Below are positions 1-8,746 of a stretch of DNA of 64,000 bases, one piece after another. The DNA is taken from assembly GCA_963777515.1 (NCBI GenBank), contig CAVZQU010000007.1, positions 813,003-877,002 of the forward strand. Reading direction: 5' to 3'. Under the pieces are notes generated by a model. That model had not been told where the DNA came from. It saw only the letters and a program-made list of their open reading frames with translations, and did no database searches. The position numbers were made by a program, and so were the translations under genes. The DNA comes from CAVSWT01 sp963777515 (GTDB lineage: Bacteria; Bacteroidota; Ignavibacteria; Ignavibacteriales; Ignavibacteriaceae). Position 1 is the first letter of the stretch. Each line of letters begins with the position of its first letter.

Positions 1-485
1 CGTCCAATAGGAATCATTGAATCGACAGCGACAATACCGGTTTGAAGAGGTTCTTTTACCGATTGTCTTTGAATAACACCAAGCGCTTTTCTCTCTATCG
101 GTCTGTACTCGGTTGCATTAATAGAACCTTTGCCGTCTATCGGAACACCAAGAGGAGTTATTACTCTCCCCAGCATCTCATCACCAATTGGCATTGAAGC
201 AACGCGCTTTGTTCTTTTTACAGTGTCACCTTCTTTAACCAATGATGAGTCTCCAAAAAGCACACAACCCACGCTGTCTTCATCAAGATTCAAAACCATT
301 CCAAACACATCATTAGGAAATTCAACCAGCTCACTTGCCATCACCTTCGATAAACCATAAACACGAGCAATTCCGTCACCAATTTGTAAAACTGTTCCGA
401 CATCATAGATATCTACTTCACTTTCAAAACCTGATAGCTGCTTTCTTAATATCGCAGATATCTCATCTGGTTTAACTTCTGCCAT
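1..485 (-). CDS. atpA: ATP synthase F1 subunit alpha, N-terminal part
   Basis: The gene runs off the left edge of the window, so only about the first 161 codons are present. The start is the ATG at 483-485, giving MAEVKPDEISAILRKQL. The visible part covers the N-terminal beta-barrel domain (around residues 25-95, with DGIARVYGL and SMPIGDEMLGRV) and the beginning of the nucleotide-binding domain (ERKALGVIQRQSVKEPLQTG). The Walker A loop lies beyond the edge. Alpha subunits form the non-catalytic nucleotide sites of the F1 hexamer. It is the last visible gene of the minus-strand ATP synthase operon, 27 bases after atpH. Identification is firm. Confidence 0.96.
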   Translation of the reverse strand, partial: MAEVKPDEISAILRKQLSGFESEVDIYDVGTVLQIGDGIARVYGLSKVMASELVEFPNDVFGMVLNLDEDSVGCVLFGDSSLVKEGDTVKRTKRVASMPIGDEMLGRVITPLGVPIDGKGSINATEYRPIERKALGVIQRQSVKEPLQTGIVAVDSMIPIG

Positions 486-512
486 TTTCAAATTCCTTTT
501 TGATTTCTCAAA

Positions 513-1068
513 TTAATTTAACGAAGCGCCGCCCTCTAAGAACTGCTTCTTTAAAATTTCAAGTTGATGCTTTACCGATGCATCAAAAACCGTATCTCCT
601 ACTTTAGCTACAAATCCGCCAATCATGACTTGAATCAATATTGAACTTAAAAATTACTTTTTTGTTCAGCTTTGATTCCAAATTATTTCTCAACTGCTCT
701 TCCTGCTCTGCAGTAAATGCAAATGGTGTATTCACCTCAACATTTACAATTCCTAAATACTCATCTTTCAATTCAAGAAATTTTTGAAAGATGTTAAACA
801 ACAAATCTTCTCTGTCTTTTTCAACGATAAATTTGATAAACTTTTTAGCTTGATTTCCAATTTTATTTTGAAATATTTCATTAAGAATAGATAACTTTAG
901 TGCCGGTTTAATAACCGGATTCTCTAAAACTAATTGAAGCCTATGATTTTCTTTTAAAGTATTAAAGATAAGCTCAATATCTTTTGAAGTCTCTTCCAGG
1001 TTTTTTGCGTCAATTGATGTTTGAAGCAAAGAACCAGCATATCTATTTGAAACTTGATATACTGACAT
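513..1068 (-). CDS. atpH: ATP synthase F1 subunit delta (frameshifted)
   Basis: Delta joins the F1 head to the peripheral stalk. The first ~145 codons read as a normal delta chain (MSVYQVSNRYAGSLLQTS). After FNID the frame runs into a stop at 604. A different frame then continues with IGGFVAKVGDTVFDAS and a C-terminal helix ending GGASLN at the stop at 513-515. The junction lies near 621-630 and is explained by one extra base. Joined, the product is about 184 residues, normal for delta. The gene starts 2 bases after atpF ends. Because the enzyme is expected to be essential here, a sequence error is more likely than real loss, but the raw sequence is broken. Confidence 0.9.
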
Positions 1069-1070
1069 AA

Positions 1071-1619
1071 TTAATTTTTAGTTATCTCAGAAATATATTC
1101 ATTTACAATTTTTTTCTGGCTTTCGGCATCCATCTTTTCCCTTAAAATCTTTTCAGTTGCCTGAATTGCAATTTGGGCTACATGACTTTTTAATTCATCA
1201 AACGCCGAATCTTTTTGTCTATTAATCTCTGCAGTTGCATCTTCAATTATTTTTTGCGCTTGCTGCTTGCTTTCGCTAAGCATTTGTTCTTTTAACTTCT
1301 CAGCAAATTCTCTGCTTTGGTCAACTATCTTTTTAGCTTCTTCTTCAGCTTGAGCTAAGTTTGCCTGATTTTCATCAAGAACTTTTTTAGCTTCTTCTTT
1401 AGCTTTCTCTGCTTTTTCCAAAGCTTCTTTAATTGCAGACTCACGTTGATTTAACGCTGCAATAATGGGCTTCCAGGCAATTTTAGTAAGAATAACCATT
1501 AGTACCAGAAAGGTTATTACAGTCCAAAATATTAGTCCCGGATTAACATCAATTAAAGACCCATGTTCAGCAGCTTCAGGAGCTAATGCAATTACAGCTA
1601 GACTTAAATTGAATAGCAT
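1071..1619 (-). CDS. atpF: ATP synthase F0 subunit b
   Basis: Peripheral stalk subunit of 182 residues. One transmembrane helix (about residues 28-47, FWTVITFLVLMVILTKIAW) is followed by a long charged coiled coil rich in Glu, Lys, Ala and Gln (about 55-160), which contacts delta. The KPIIAALNQRESAIKEAL stretch just after the membrane segment is typical of bacterial b subunits. It sits between atpE and atpH in the usual order. There is only one b gene, and no b-prime copy is seen. Confidence 0.95.
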   Translation of the reverse strand: MLFNLSLAVIALAPEAAEHGSLIDVNPGLIFWTVITFLVLMVILTKIAWKPIIAALNQRESAIKEALEKAEKAKEEAKKVLDENQANLAQAEEEAKKIVDQSREFAEKLKEQMLSESKQQAQKIIEDATAEINRQKDSAFDELKSHVAQIAIQATEKILREKMDAESQKKIVNEYISEITKN

Positions 1620-1646
1620 TATACTTTTTCCTGTTTATTAAAAATT

Positions 1647-1868
1647 TTAGGATTTAATTGCTAAAAGAATACAAATAATTAATGCGAAGAAGGCAATACC
1701 TTCAATCAATGCTGCTGCAATAATCATTGCTGTTCTGATAGGACCAGCAGCTTCTGGCTGTCTTCCCATTGCTTCTAAAGCCATGCCGGCAAGTTTACCA
1801 ATACCAACTCCAGCACCAATTACTGCAATACCTGCGCCAATACCGGCACCTAACCAAGCTAAATCCAT
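1647..1868 (-). CDS. atpE: ATP synthase F0 subunit c
   Basis: A 73-residue hairpin of two membrane helices, forming the rotor ring. The polar loop carries the conserved GRQPEA (35-40) and the ion-carrying carboxylate is Glu56 in the second helix (ALIEGIAF). The position that is Gln in helix 1 of sodium-type rings is Ile here, and Glu56 is followed by Gly rather than Ser or Thr. This argues for a proton-type ring; that conclusion comes from known family motifs, not from measurement. Helix 1 is glycine-rich (GAGIGAGIAVIGAGVGIG), as expected for tight packing. Confidence 0.97.
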   Translation of the reverse strand: MDLAWLGAGIGAGIAVIGAGVGIGKLAGMALEAMGRQPEAAGPIRTAMIIAAALIEGIAFFALIICILLAIKS

Positions 1869-1913
1869 TTTTATCTCCTAATTTTTATTTTGAGTTATAG
1901 TTTTTTAAAAAAA

Positions 1914-2765
1914 TTAATGTTCAATATGAACCGCCATCCCAATAAATAAGGAAGAGAGCATTGTAAATATGTATGCCTGAATTAATGCTACTAATATTTC
2001 AAGCAGATAAATAAATATTGCAAACGCTATTGAAACAGGCGCGACAAAAGCTGTATGCAAAATAAAAATCAAACCAAGCAATGATAAAATAACAACATGG
2101 CCTGCAATCATGTTTGCAAAAAGACGAATACACAATGCAAATGGCTTTGTAAATAATCCTAAAATCTCAACAACAATCATCAAAGGTAAAATTGGTTTCG
2201 GCATTCCATGTGGTACTAATCTCGCAAAGTATCCAAAGAACCCGTAACTCTTTATTCCCCCTAATTGAGTTGCAAAAAAAGTCAAACCAGCTAATGCTGC
2301 CGTAACTGCAATGTTGCTTGTTACGGTAACAGAATAAGGAATTAAACCAAACATGTTGCTAAACAAAATGAAAAAGAAAATACTCATTAAATATGGAAGA
2401 AATTTTTCATATCCCTTTCCTATAGTGGGAACTACTATTTCGTCTCTAACAAACACAATAATGATTTCAAAAAAATTGGTGATGCCTTTTGGAACGAGCG
2501 ATTTCTTATATTGTTTTGATACATAAGCCAGCAGCACAATCAAAATAATTGCAACCAGCCACATGAATACAACAAACTTTGTTGGCGAAATATCAATTCC
2601 GAAAATTAAGGGCAGCTGAGGTAAATGAATTTCTCCAAACGGAGATAAATCAATAACTCTGCTATCCATAACATGATGCAGTATCCAGCCGCTTCCTTCT
2701 TTAGAAGAGGCATGAACTGAATCAGCTACTGTTTTAAGTGTATCAACCTGTAGACCCAGAGGCAT
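1914..2765 (-). CDS. atpB: ATP synthase F0 subunit a
   Basis: Membrane stator subunit of 283 residues that forms the ion half-channels next to the c ring. The essential arginine is Arg214 in LCIRLFANMIAGH. Downstream helices include the conserved ALIQAYIFTMLSSLFIG. The N-terminal ~55 residues are a hydrophilic, predicted extracytoplasmic extension, longer than in E. coli and common in the Bacteroidota/Chlorobi group. Five to six membrane helices follow from about residue 62. It stands 45 bases upstream of atpE and directly after the AtpI-like gene. Confidence 0.96.
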   Translation of the reverse strand: MPLGLQVDTLKTVADSVHASSKEGSGWILHHVMDSRVIDLSPFGEIHLPQLPLIFGIDISPTKFVVFMWLVAIILIVLLAYVSKQYKKSLVPKGITNFFEIIIVFVRDEIVVPTIGKGYEKFLPYLMSIFFFILFSNMFGLIPYSVTVTSNIAVTAALAGLTFFATQLGGIKSYGFFGYFARLVPHGMPKPILPLMIVVEILGLFTKPFALCIRLFANMIAGHVVILSLLGLIFILHTAFVAPVSIAFAIFIYLLEILVALIQAYIFTMLSSLFIGMAVHIEH

Positions 2766-2773
2766 AAAAAAGG

Positions 2774-3151
2774 CTATTTTTTCTTAAAATTTAAATAAAA
2801 AATTTCAATTATTAAGTAGTAAATATAAAAAATTAAGACCGTAAATATAAAGGTGTTGTGATTTATTTCCAAGAATTTTAAGGAAATAAAAACAAACCCC
2901 AGCAACAGGAAAAGCCTGATGACCATTCCCCCTAAAATACTTGAAATGAATATTTTATCGGAACGTGAAATCCCTATTTTAATTGCAATAAACCCCAGGA
3001 GAAAATTAAGAGTCGCAAGTCCAACGCCAACTGCAAACGAATTAAAAGTTGTACTTTGAATTTTCCCCGAAGAATAAATAAAAAACAAAATACCGAAAAG
3101 TATTATGGTTAATACTAAGCCGCCTACAATTAGAGTATTGGGAAACTTCAT
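2774..3151 (-). CDS. AtpI-like small membrane protein of the ATP synthase operon
   Basis: A 125-residue protein with four predicted membrane helices (about 8-28, 40-60, 68-92 and 98-120) and little hydrophilic sequence. Its first codons overlap the atpZ stop by 4 bases, and it ends 8 bases before atpB, so it is translated as part of the ATP synthase operon. Size, topology and position match subunit I (AtpI), which is linked to c-ring assembly and Mg2+ handling in other bacteria. The sequence itself is weakly conserved, so the family call rests mostly on context. Confidence 0.65.
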   Translation of the reverse strand: MKFPNTLIVGGLVLTIILFGILFFIYSSGKIQSTTFNSFAVGVGLATLNFLLGFIAIKIGISRSDKIFISSILGGMVIRLFLLLGFVFISLKFLEINHNTFIFTVLIFYIYYLIIEIFYLNFKKK

Positions 3152-3384
3152 TTATCGGATTTTATAACTGTTTTTATAAATTGATACATCCCAACAATAA
3201 CCCCTAAAATGGAAAATATAATAGTAAGTATAGGCTTAGAATCAAATTTGGAATCCAGCCAGTAACCAAGGAAAACCATAACAGCAACTGTGGCTGCCAA
3301 TTGTGTACCTAAGCCAAGATACCTAATTACATCCGGATTTAGAAAAGAATCTGAGTTACTATTATTCTTCTTATTCTCATCCAT
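3148..3384 (-). CDS. atpZ: AtpZ/AtpI family protein
   Basis: A 78-residue protein with two membrane helices (about 24-43 and 51-70). The segment GLGTQLAATVAVMVFLGYWLD is the family signature, and the GxxxGMYQFIKT tail is also typical. AtpZ is encoded at the head of many atp operons and, with AtpI, is thought to help c-ring assembly or magnesium uptake. It overlaps the AtpI-like gene by 4 bases and shares one base with the bactofilin stop, which indicates translational coupling. Confidence 0.85.
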   Translation of the reverse strand: MDENKKNNSNSDSFLNPDVIRYLGLGTQLAATVAVMVFLGYWLDSKFDSKPILTIIFSILGVIVGMYQFIKTVIKSDK

Positions 3385-3779
3385 TAATTTTTGTTTACAG
3401 GCGGAGGCGGCGGAGTAGTTATGGGAGTACTTAACCCGGTACCCATTTTACTATTTCCGTCGAATTTAGCTCCGGCTTCAACTACTAATATTTTTGTAAC
3501 TATATCGCCTTTCAAAACACATTTGGCCTCAAGAAGAACTTTTTCTTTAGCATTTACTCTGCCGATTACCTTCCCGCCAATGGTTACATTTTCGGAATTT
3601 ATTTCACCGTTAATTTCCCCATTCTCACCAACAGTCAAATTGCCCTGAGCATGAATGTCGCCGTTAATAACGCCGTCAATTCGAACATTTCCGTTAGAGG
3701 TCATTTTGCCTTCAACAACAACCCCATTCCCTATAATTGTTACTTCGTCTCTACCCACTTCGTTGTTTTTCACTTTCAA
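3384..3779 (-). CDS. Bactofilin (polymer-forming cytoskeletal protein)
   Basis: A 131-residue bactofilin (DUF583). The core, about residues 15-105, is a run of short beta-strand repeats that build a right-handed beta-helix (TIIGNGVVVEGKMTSNGNVR, then GVINGDIHAQGNL). A flexible Pro-rich tail follows (TTPPPPPVNKN). Bactofilins polymerise without nucleotide and scaffold cell-wall enzymes. The gene lies 22 bases downstream of an M23 peptidase gene, a pairing known from other bacteria where bactofilin localises the peptidase. It is one base upstream of atpZ, so wall-shape and ATP synthase genes share a transcript here. Confidence 0.9.
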   Translation of the reverse strand: MKVKNNEVGRDEVTIIGNGVVVEGKMTSNGNVRIDGVINGDIHAQGNLTVGENGEINGEINSENVTIGGKVIGRVNAKEKVLLEAKCVLKGDIVTKILVVEAGAKFDGNSKMGTGLSTPITTPPPPPVNKN

Positions 3780-3801
3780 TTATTACTCCTTTATTATTGG
3801 G

Positions 3802-4638
3802 CTAATAGTTAATTAAAATTTTTTTAGGATTTATTGGCTGTCCGTCTTTCCAAATCTCAAAATGAAGGTGAGGCCCTGAAGTTATTTCACCGGTATTTCC
3901 ACTTAAAGCTATTAACTCACCTTGAAGAACTTTTTCTCTTTCTTTTTTAAGAAGCAAAGAACAATGTTTGTAAACAGTAATATAATCATCCGGATGAATT
4001 ATAATAATCATATTGCCGGAAGATGCTGTATAATCAGAAAAAGCTATATACCCGTTTGCAGAAGCATAAACTGGAGTTCCGGTTTTAAGAACATAGTCGA
4101 CTCCTAAGTGTCCGTTTTCAGGTTTGAACTCTCTGCTCACAAAGGCATTCACCGGATTATAAAAATAATAACTTTTTGAATCATTATCCTTCTTGCCTGA
4201 AAAAAACTTTTCAACTACCGCAAATAAAGAACCTTGTATTTTTAACTTGTCTGGCGCTTCGGATTTTTTCTGTTCAAATTTTATTGAATCAAGCAAAGTA
4301 GAATCACCAAGAATAATTGCATATCTTAGTTTTTCATTAGTTGATTTTAAATCTTCCAATTCCCGCGAAAGGAAAATCATTTTCCTATTCAGCTCATTAA
4401 CTATTTTCATATCCGAACTGGATAGAGTGGTCTGTGAAGGAAAAATTAAACCTTTAACCGGTGTAAAGGAAAAGAAAATAAAACCAACAATTGCTACAAC
4501 CACGGTATATATAACAGCGTAAAGTACAATCTTATTAAAATAAACATGATGTGATTGAGTCCCTCCGCCGGCATGATCGGGAATAATCATTATTGAAAAA
4601 CTTTTAATTAGCTTAAGTTTCTTTTTAATATCTATCAT
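3802..4638 (-). CDS. M23 family metallopeptidase, membrane anchored
   Basis: 278 residues. One N-terminal membrane helix (about 36-58) is followed by a short coiled coil (about 75-108) and a C-terminal LytM/M23 domain (about 160-275). The zinc ligands of the family are visible: His177 and Asp181 in GHLGVDYV and His259 in GPHLHFE, with the catalytic histidine at His257. The enzyme should cut peptidoglycan cross-links in the periplasm. The adjacent bactofilin gene suggests its location in the cell may be guided by that scaffold. Confidence 0.9.
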   Translation of the reverse strand: MIDIKKKLKLIKSFSIMIIPDHAGGGTQSHHVYFNKIVLYAVIYTVVVAIVGFIFFSFTPVKGLIFPSQTTLSSSDMKIVNELNRKMIFLSRELEDLKSTNEKLRYAIILGDSTLLDSIKFEQKKSEAPDKLKIQGSLFAVVEKFFSGKKDNDSKSYYFYNPVNAFVSREFKPENGHLGVDYVLKTGTPVYASANGYIAFSDYTASSGNMIIIIHPDDYITVYKHCSLLLKKEREKVLQGELIALSGNTGEITSGPHLHFEIWKDGQPINPKKILINY

Positions 4639-4646
4639 TTTTATTC

Positions 4647-5282
4647 TTATTTAAATTTTTCAAGAATATCTTCAAATTTTATTTTTCCTTCTCTAATTAA
4701 TTTCGGCGCCCTTCCACTTAAATCAATTAAGGTTGAAGCTGTAAAAAAGGATTTTTTTGCAGTATAAAAAATTGCATCAACTTCTTCATCGAATTCAATT
4801 TCAATAAGATCAATTTCATTTAAAGGTTTACTATTGCTCCTATTAACACTGGTGGAAATTAAAGGCATCTTAATTTCTTTCAGAAAATTTAAACAAAACC
4901 TATTATTAGGAATTCTGAATGCTGCCGTGGACGAATTAAGAATTTCAGCAGTTTCATCATTCAATTTAAGCACAAAGGAAATCGGATTTGGCCACATAGA
5001 ATTTAAGAAATCAAGATGCTTTTCATGTTTAATATCTGCATACTTTTGGAGAGTCTGTATATCCGAAACCAGTAAAATAAACATCTTGCCAATTTCTCTC
5101 TGCTTTATATCATTTATTCTTGCAATTGATTCCTCATTAAAAGGGTTTGCACCAAATCCATATATTGTGTCAGTTGGATATATAAAAACTTTTCCTTCCA
5201 AATAAATTTTCTTTGCGTAAGAAATGGATGCTTTAAAGTCATCATCAATATTGATCTTCTCAGCTTTTTTAGTTTTAATCAT
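4647..5282 (-). CDS. Threonylcarbamoyl-AMP synthase (TsaC/YwlC family)
   Basis: A 211-residue YrdC-fold protein. The signature segments are VFIYPTDTIYGFGANPFNEE (near residue 32), KQREIGKMFILLVSD, and the STSVNRSNSKPL loop. The enzyme makes threonylcarbamoyl-AMP from threonine, bicarbonate and ATP, the first step towards t6A in tRNAs that read ANN codons. It lies 8 bases upstream of the M23 gene and overlaps the end of the glycosyltransferase gene by 8 bases. Confidence 0.9.
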   Translation of the reverse strand: MIKTKKAEKINIDDDFKASISYAKKIYLEGKVFIYPTDTIYGFGANPFNEESIARINDIKQREIGKMFILLVSDIQTLQKYADIKHEKHLDFLNSMWPNPISFVLKLNDETAEILNSSTAAFRIPNNRFCLNFLKEIKMPLISTSVNRSNSKPLNEIDLIEIEFDEEVDAIFYTAKKSFFTASTLIDLSGRAPKLIREGKIKFEDILEKFK

Positions 5283-6291
5283 TTATAATTTCCATAATTT
5301 TCCGGTTAACCTTATCAGGCAACAGCTTATAACCGCAATCAAATGTTTTTACAGGGCATTCATTATAACCGTGAATACCGCAAGGCTTACAATTTAAATC
5401 GTCGTAACTTAAAAAATAACTTTTAGAATTGTAAGGATAAAAACCAAAGTCAGCAACCGTGGAACAATATAAAGTTAACGTGGGAATATCCGCACACATG
5501 CCTAAATGTGTTGGAGCACTGTCATTCGAGATTAATACTTTTACTCTTTTTAATAATTCAATGGAGCCTATCAAAGAAAATTTTCCAGCAGTTGATTTAA
5601 CATTATTTTTAAATTTATTTGCAAGATCGCTGCACAAGTTCCGGTCAGCCGATCCGCCTATTAATAATACATAAAAAGAATTGCTGATTAAAAACTTAAT
5701 TATCTCTTCATAATATTCGATTGGATATTTCTTGGTTTCCCAAACACTTCCAGGTGCTACAGCAGCAAATTGATAATTATTATCTAATTCTCCAAAGTAA
5801 TTGCTCACATCTGCCTTAATTTTTTCATGGACTTCTATCTGAGGCAAAATTTTCCAATCATTATTATAATCATACCCAATTAAATCAAGATTCCTTTGCA
5901 CTTCATGAATATTAATTTTATAATCAACAAGATGCTTATAAACATGTCTCAAACTGCTGTTAGTAAAACCAAAGGTTTCTTTAACCTTTGATAACATTAC
6001 AATCAACGAGGATCGAAAAGAACGGTGAGGAGAATAGATCTTTGTGTAGTTATTTTTTTTTATACCCTTCGAAAAATTTATTAGAGAGAGTAGAGATTTG
6101 TGTTTTCTTTTTTTATCAAGAATTATAACTTCATTCACAAAAGGTGAAAAAGAAAAAATTTCTTCCGTTGCCGGAATTGCAATTACGTGAATTTCACTTT
6201 GGGAATGTTTCTCTTTAAGCTTTTGAATCATCGGCAAAGTTAAAATAGCATCGCCGATAAATGCAGTCTGTATTACTAAAATTTTTTCCAT
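5275..6291 (-). CDS. Glycosyltransferase family 9 (heptosyltransferase-like)
   Basis: About 338 residues from the ATG at 6289-6291 (MEKILVIQTAFIGDAILTLP). A longer reading from an upstream TTG is possible, but it would overlap lpxL; the chosen start lies 4 bases after the lpxL stop and begins exactly at the conserved GT9 N-terminus. Both GT9 halves are seen: the acceptor domain, then a nucleotide-sugar domain with VAPGSVWETKKYP, and SNDSAPTHLGMCADIPTLTLY near residue 260. GT9 enzymes add heptose or related sugars to the lipid A core. Its position next to an lpxL-like gene fits a role in LPS core assembly. Confidence 0.85.
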   Translation of the reverse strand: MEKILVIQTAFIGDAILTLPMIQKLKEKHSQSEIHVIAIPATEEIFSFSPFVNEVIILDKKRKHKSLLSLINFSKGIKKNNYTKIYSPHRSFRSSLIVMLSKVKETFGFTNSSLRHVYKHLVDYKINIHEVQRNLDLIGYDYNNDWKILPQIEVHEKIKADVSNYFGELDNNYQFAAVAPGSVWETKKYPIEYYEEIIKFLISNSFYVLLIGGSADRNLCSDLANKFKNNVKSTAGKFSLIGSIELLKRVKVLISNDSAPTHLGMCADIPTLTLYCSTVADFGFYPYNSKSYFLSYDDLNCKPCGIHGYNECPVKTFDCGYKLLPDKVNRKIMEIIND

Positions 6292-6295
6292 TGAA

Positions 6296-7165
6296 TTAAT
6301 GTTTCCATCGATTATGCATCCAAAACCATTGTTCGGGATATTGCCTAATAACACATTCAAGATGATTCATATGCCTTCTACTTAGCTCCAAAACTTTTTC
6401 ATCATAATCTTCCGGTAAATTATTGGAATCAATTTCAATTAATTTAGTTTTATATGAATAATCTTTTTGCCTAACGGGTATTCCCATAATTAATGGAGCA
6501 CCGGTTTTTAAAGATAGAATTGCGGGCCCGGTAAAAACAGAAGTTCTTCTTCCAAAAAATTCAAGTTTCATTCCCTCGGCAGGCCCACGCTGATCAGCTA
6601 CCATAGCTACAACATTTTTATTTTTTAATTCTTGATAAACATTACGAATAGAAATTCCTAGAGAAACAATTTTATTTTCAAACTTAATTCTGTTTTTATT
6701 CATCCAATCATTAACATATGGGTTTCTTTGCGGCTTAACAATAACAGTAAAGGGAATATGCAATTGCGAACTGACAGACAGAGCAATATATTCCCAATTT
6801 CCGAAATGAGCAGAAAGAAGAATTACTCCTTTCTTATCATTGAATTTTGATGTGATCAATTCGGGATTTTCACAAATAACACTTTGTTCAATTTCTTCTC
6901 GTGTTAACTTTGGAAGGTATAAAATTTCAATTAAAGAAATACAAAAATTTTTATAAGCACCAAAAGCAATTTGCTGGATTTTTTTCTCATCAAAATCAGG
7001 AAAAGCATGATGCAAATTATCAAGCACAACTCTTTTTCGAATCGGAATTAAATAATAGAAAAGAACACCGAAAGCAAAAGCAAATTTTCTCGATGTTTGT
7101 AAGCTAAACAATCTTAGCAACCAGCTTAGACTAACAAATAATATGTATTCAATTTTATTTTGCAA
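6296..7165 (-). CDS. Lipid A acyltransferase (LpxL/HtrB family)
   Basis: A 289-residue lysophospholipid/lipid A acyltransferase. It has an N-terminal membrane anchor (about 8-42) and the catalytic H-x4-E motif HFGNWE at His120-Glu125. The VADQRGPAEGMKLEFFGR segment is also conserved. The family adds secondary acyl chains to lipid A at the inner membrane, so it implies an LPS-bearing outer membrane. It is the first gene of the string that leads through GT9 and tsaC to the ATP synthase genes. No clear promoter was recognised in the 70 bases upstream. Confidence 0.9.
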   Translation of the reverse strand: MQNKIEYILFVSLSWLLRLFSLQTSRKFAFAFGVLFYYLIPIRKRVVLDNLHHAFPDFDEKKIQQIAFGAYKNFCISLIEILYLPKLTREEIEQSVICENPELITSKFNDKKGVILLSAHFGNWEYIALSVSSQLHIPFTVIVKPQRNPYVNDWMNKNRIKFENKIVSLGISIRNVYQELKNKNVVAMVADQRGPAEGMKLEFFGRRTSVFTGPAILSLKTGAPLIMGIPVRQKDYSYKTKLIEIDSNNLPEDYDEKVLELSRRHMNHLECVIRQYPEQWFWMHNRWKH

Positions 7166-7231
7166 TTAGAATTTAATTTTCATTCAATTACTTAAATTTA
7201 CTTATAAAAACATTAATTGTTAATTGTAAAC

Positions 7232-7261
7232 AAAAAAGGGATGGCTGATTTGCCATCCCTT
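7232..7261 (-). terminator. Rho-independent terminator after the GWxTD gene
   Basis: The arms aagggatggc (7236-7245) and gccatccctt (7252-7261) form a perfect 10-bp stem with a 6-base loop. In the minus direction the stem is followed by a run of T (complement of 7232-7237). It lies 26 bases past the GWxTD stop and closes the surface-protein gene group before lpxL. Confidence 0.88.
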
Positions 7262-7286
7262 GTAAGTTTTAAACATTTAACTTTTA

Positions 7287-8678
7287 TCAGAAAGAATCTA
7301 ACCTGTGTGCCCAGTTATCGTCTCTAAGCTCCCCACGTTTTGTTGAATGAAGAAGCGTATAGTCTGAAAAACCTGTTAAATCACCAAACACAAAAATTAC
7401 ACCGCCTTCAATTTCATTATAATGCCAAATTTCATAAGGCTTGCTATCTGTTTGATTTGGAAACCGCTCAATCTCACTTGGCTCACCATATAAAATATAT
7501 ACTCTTCCTCTATCGGTTTTCCAACCTTTCCTTGAAATGGCAGAAAATCTTTGATTACTGGATCTTACACGTTCAAAATATTTATTATAATATTCATTGC
7601 CAGGAGTTGATGTGTCGGTATCACGCTTTTTCCAAAACTCATACATAAATTTACGTTTACCTTCCAGTTGTGATATTTTTTTATATTGATCTATTTCTTC
7701 AGAAGTAGCAATATATTTTGACTGTGCAAACATTAAATCAATTTCGTCTTCGGACATTACAGCAAATTCACTACTTAAAACATCCTGATGTTCACCTGAA
7801 GAAGTATCGGTCGAAACAACATCAGGATTATAAACATAAAACCTCTTTGAAGAATTAATTCCGGTATTATTTGAAGTATCAATTAAAGAAATAACCATGG
7901 TATATGCATCGGTTGGAAATTTATTGACTAAAACTGTACCTACTTCAACTCTTGTATTACTTTTTTTATTTATTTCTTTGCTTCTATTATAAACATTCTT
8001 GCCTTTACTATTAAAAACATTTAATGTTAATTTTAGCGGTATATTTAAATCACCATTTTGTAGTTGGTAAAGTTCACAATAATAAAAGACAACCGGCATT
8101 TGATTGCTGAATAAACCGGTAGGAATAGGAATAACTTCAAAGGTGTTTTTATAAAACACAGAGTGTTCATTTGGGCTATCTTGAATAATCTTAGAAGAAA
8201 TTTCAATATCGCTTAAAGCAAAATTATTTTTGATCATCGGTTTAATAGAAAATGACTCTTTATAAATTTTTACTTTAGTTGTATCCACAGCATCTTTCCC
8301 ACTAACCATTGAAGTGTAATTCCCGGCGGGGATTACAAAACCAACAACTCCTATTAGACTTCTGTCACCACCGGTTGTATCGTCAGATAGTAGGTATGAA
8401 ATTTTCCAATCATTATCTACAACTTTTTTATGAGTAGAATTATCTTCCAATGTTATATGCAGAATACCATCAACGTAGGTTCCCGAGTCTTGATTAGTCC
8501 TGGTTAAAGAATTTTGATTAAACGAATAATAAAATTCGACATAATCAGATGTTGAATCATATCCAAATTCGGCATAATCATAATCAAAAATAAAATTGTT
8601 CTGTTGAGCGATTAAATTTTTGTTTACTGAAATTACTCCAAGGATGAAGAAAAGAAGAAAAGTAAATTTAGTTTTCAT
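7287..8678 (-). CDS. GWxTD domain-containing protein
   Basis: A 463-residue exported protein with a signal peptide (FTFLLFFILGVISVNKNLIA). The C-terminal quarter is a GWxTD domain, with the naming motif GWKTD and the following RGRVYILYGEPSEIERFP around residues 385-410. GWxTD proteins are widespread in Bacteroidota, Chlorobi and Acidobacteriota, and their function is unknown. The central part is beta-rich with no family I recognise. It is the last gene of the group that contains the PorV-like and TonB-receptor genes, and a strong terminator follows it. Confidence 0.85.
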   Translation of the reverse strand: MKTKFTFLLFFILGVISVNKNLIAQQNNFIFDYDYAEFGYDSTSDYVEFYYSFNQNSLTRTNQDSGTYVDGILHITLEDNSTHKKVVDNDWKISYLLSDDTTGGDRSLIGVVGFVIPAGNYTSMVSGKDAVDTTKVKIYKESFSIKPMIKNNFALSDIEISSKIIQDSPNEHSVFYKNTFEVIPIPTGLFSNQMPVVFYYCELYQLQNGDLNIPLKLTLNVFNSKGKNVYNRSKEINKKSNTRVEVGTVLVNKFPTDAYTMVISLIDTSNNTGINSSKRFYVYNPDVVSTDTSSGEHQDVLSSEFAVMSEDEIDLMFAQSKYIATSEEIDQYKKISQLEGKRKFMYEFWKKRDTDTSTPGNEYYNKYFERVRSSNQRFSAISRKGWKTDRGRVYILYGEPSEIERFPNQTDSKPYEIWHYNEIEGGVIFVFGDLTGFSDYTLLHSTKRGELRDDNWAHRLDSF

Positions 8679-8746
8679 TGAACTCTTTATAATTAATAAT
8701 TAAAAAACCGTCTTATTTGACGCCTTAACTTAAAACACTATTTTGT

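Noticed and set aside
6292..6360. Longer N-terminus of the GT9 gene from an upstream TTG
   Set aside because: It would overlap lpxL by more than 60 bases and adds residues not seen in GT9 proteins; the ATG at 6289-6291 begins exactly at the conserved start.
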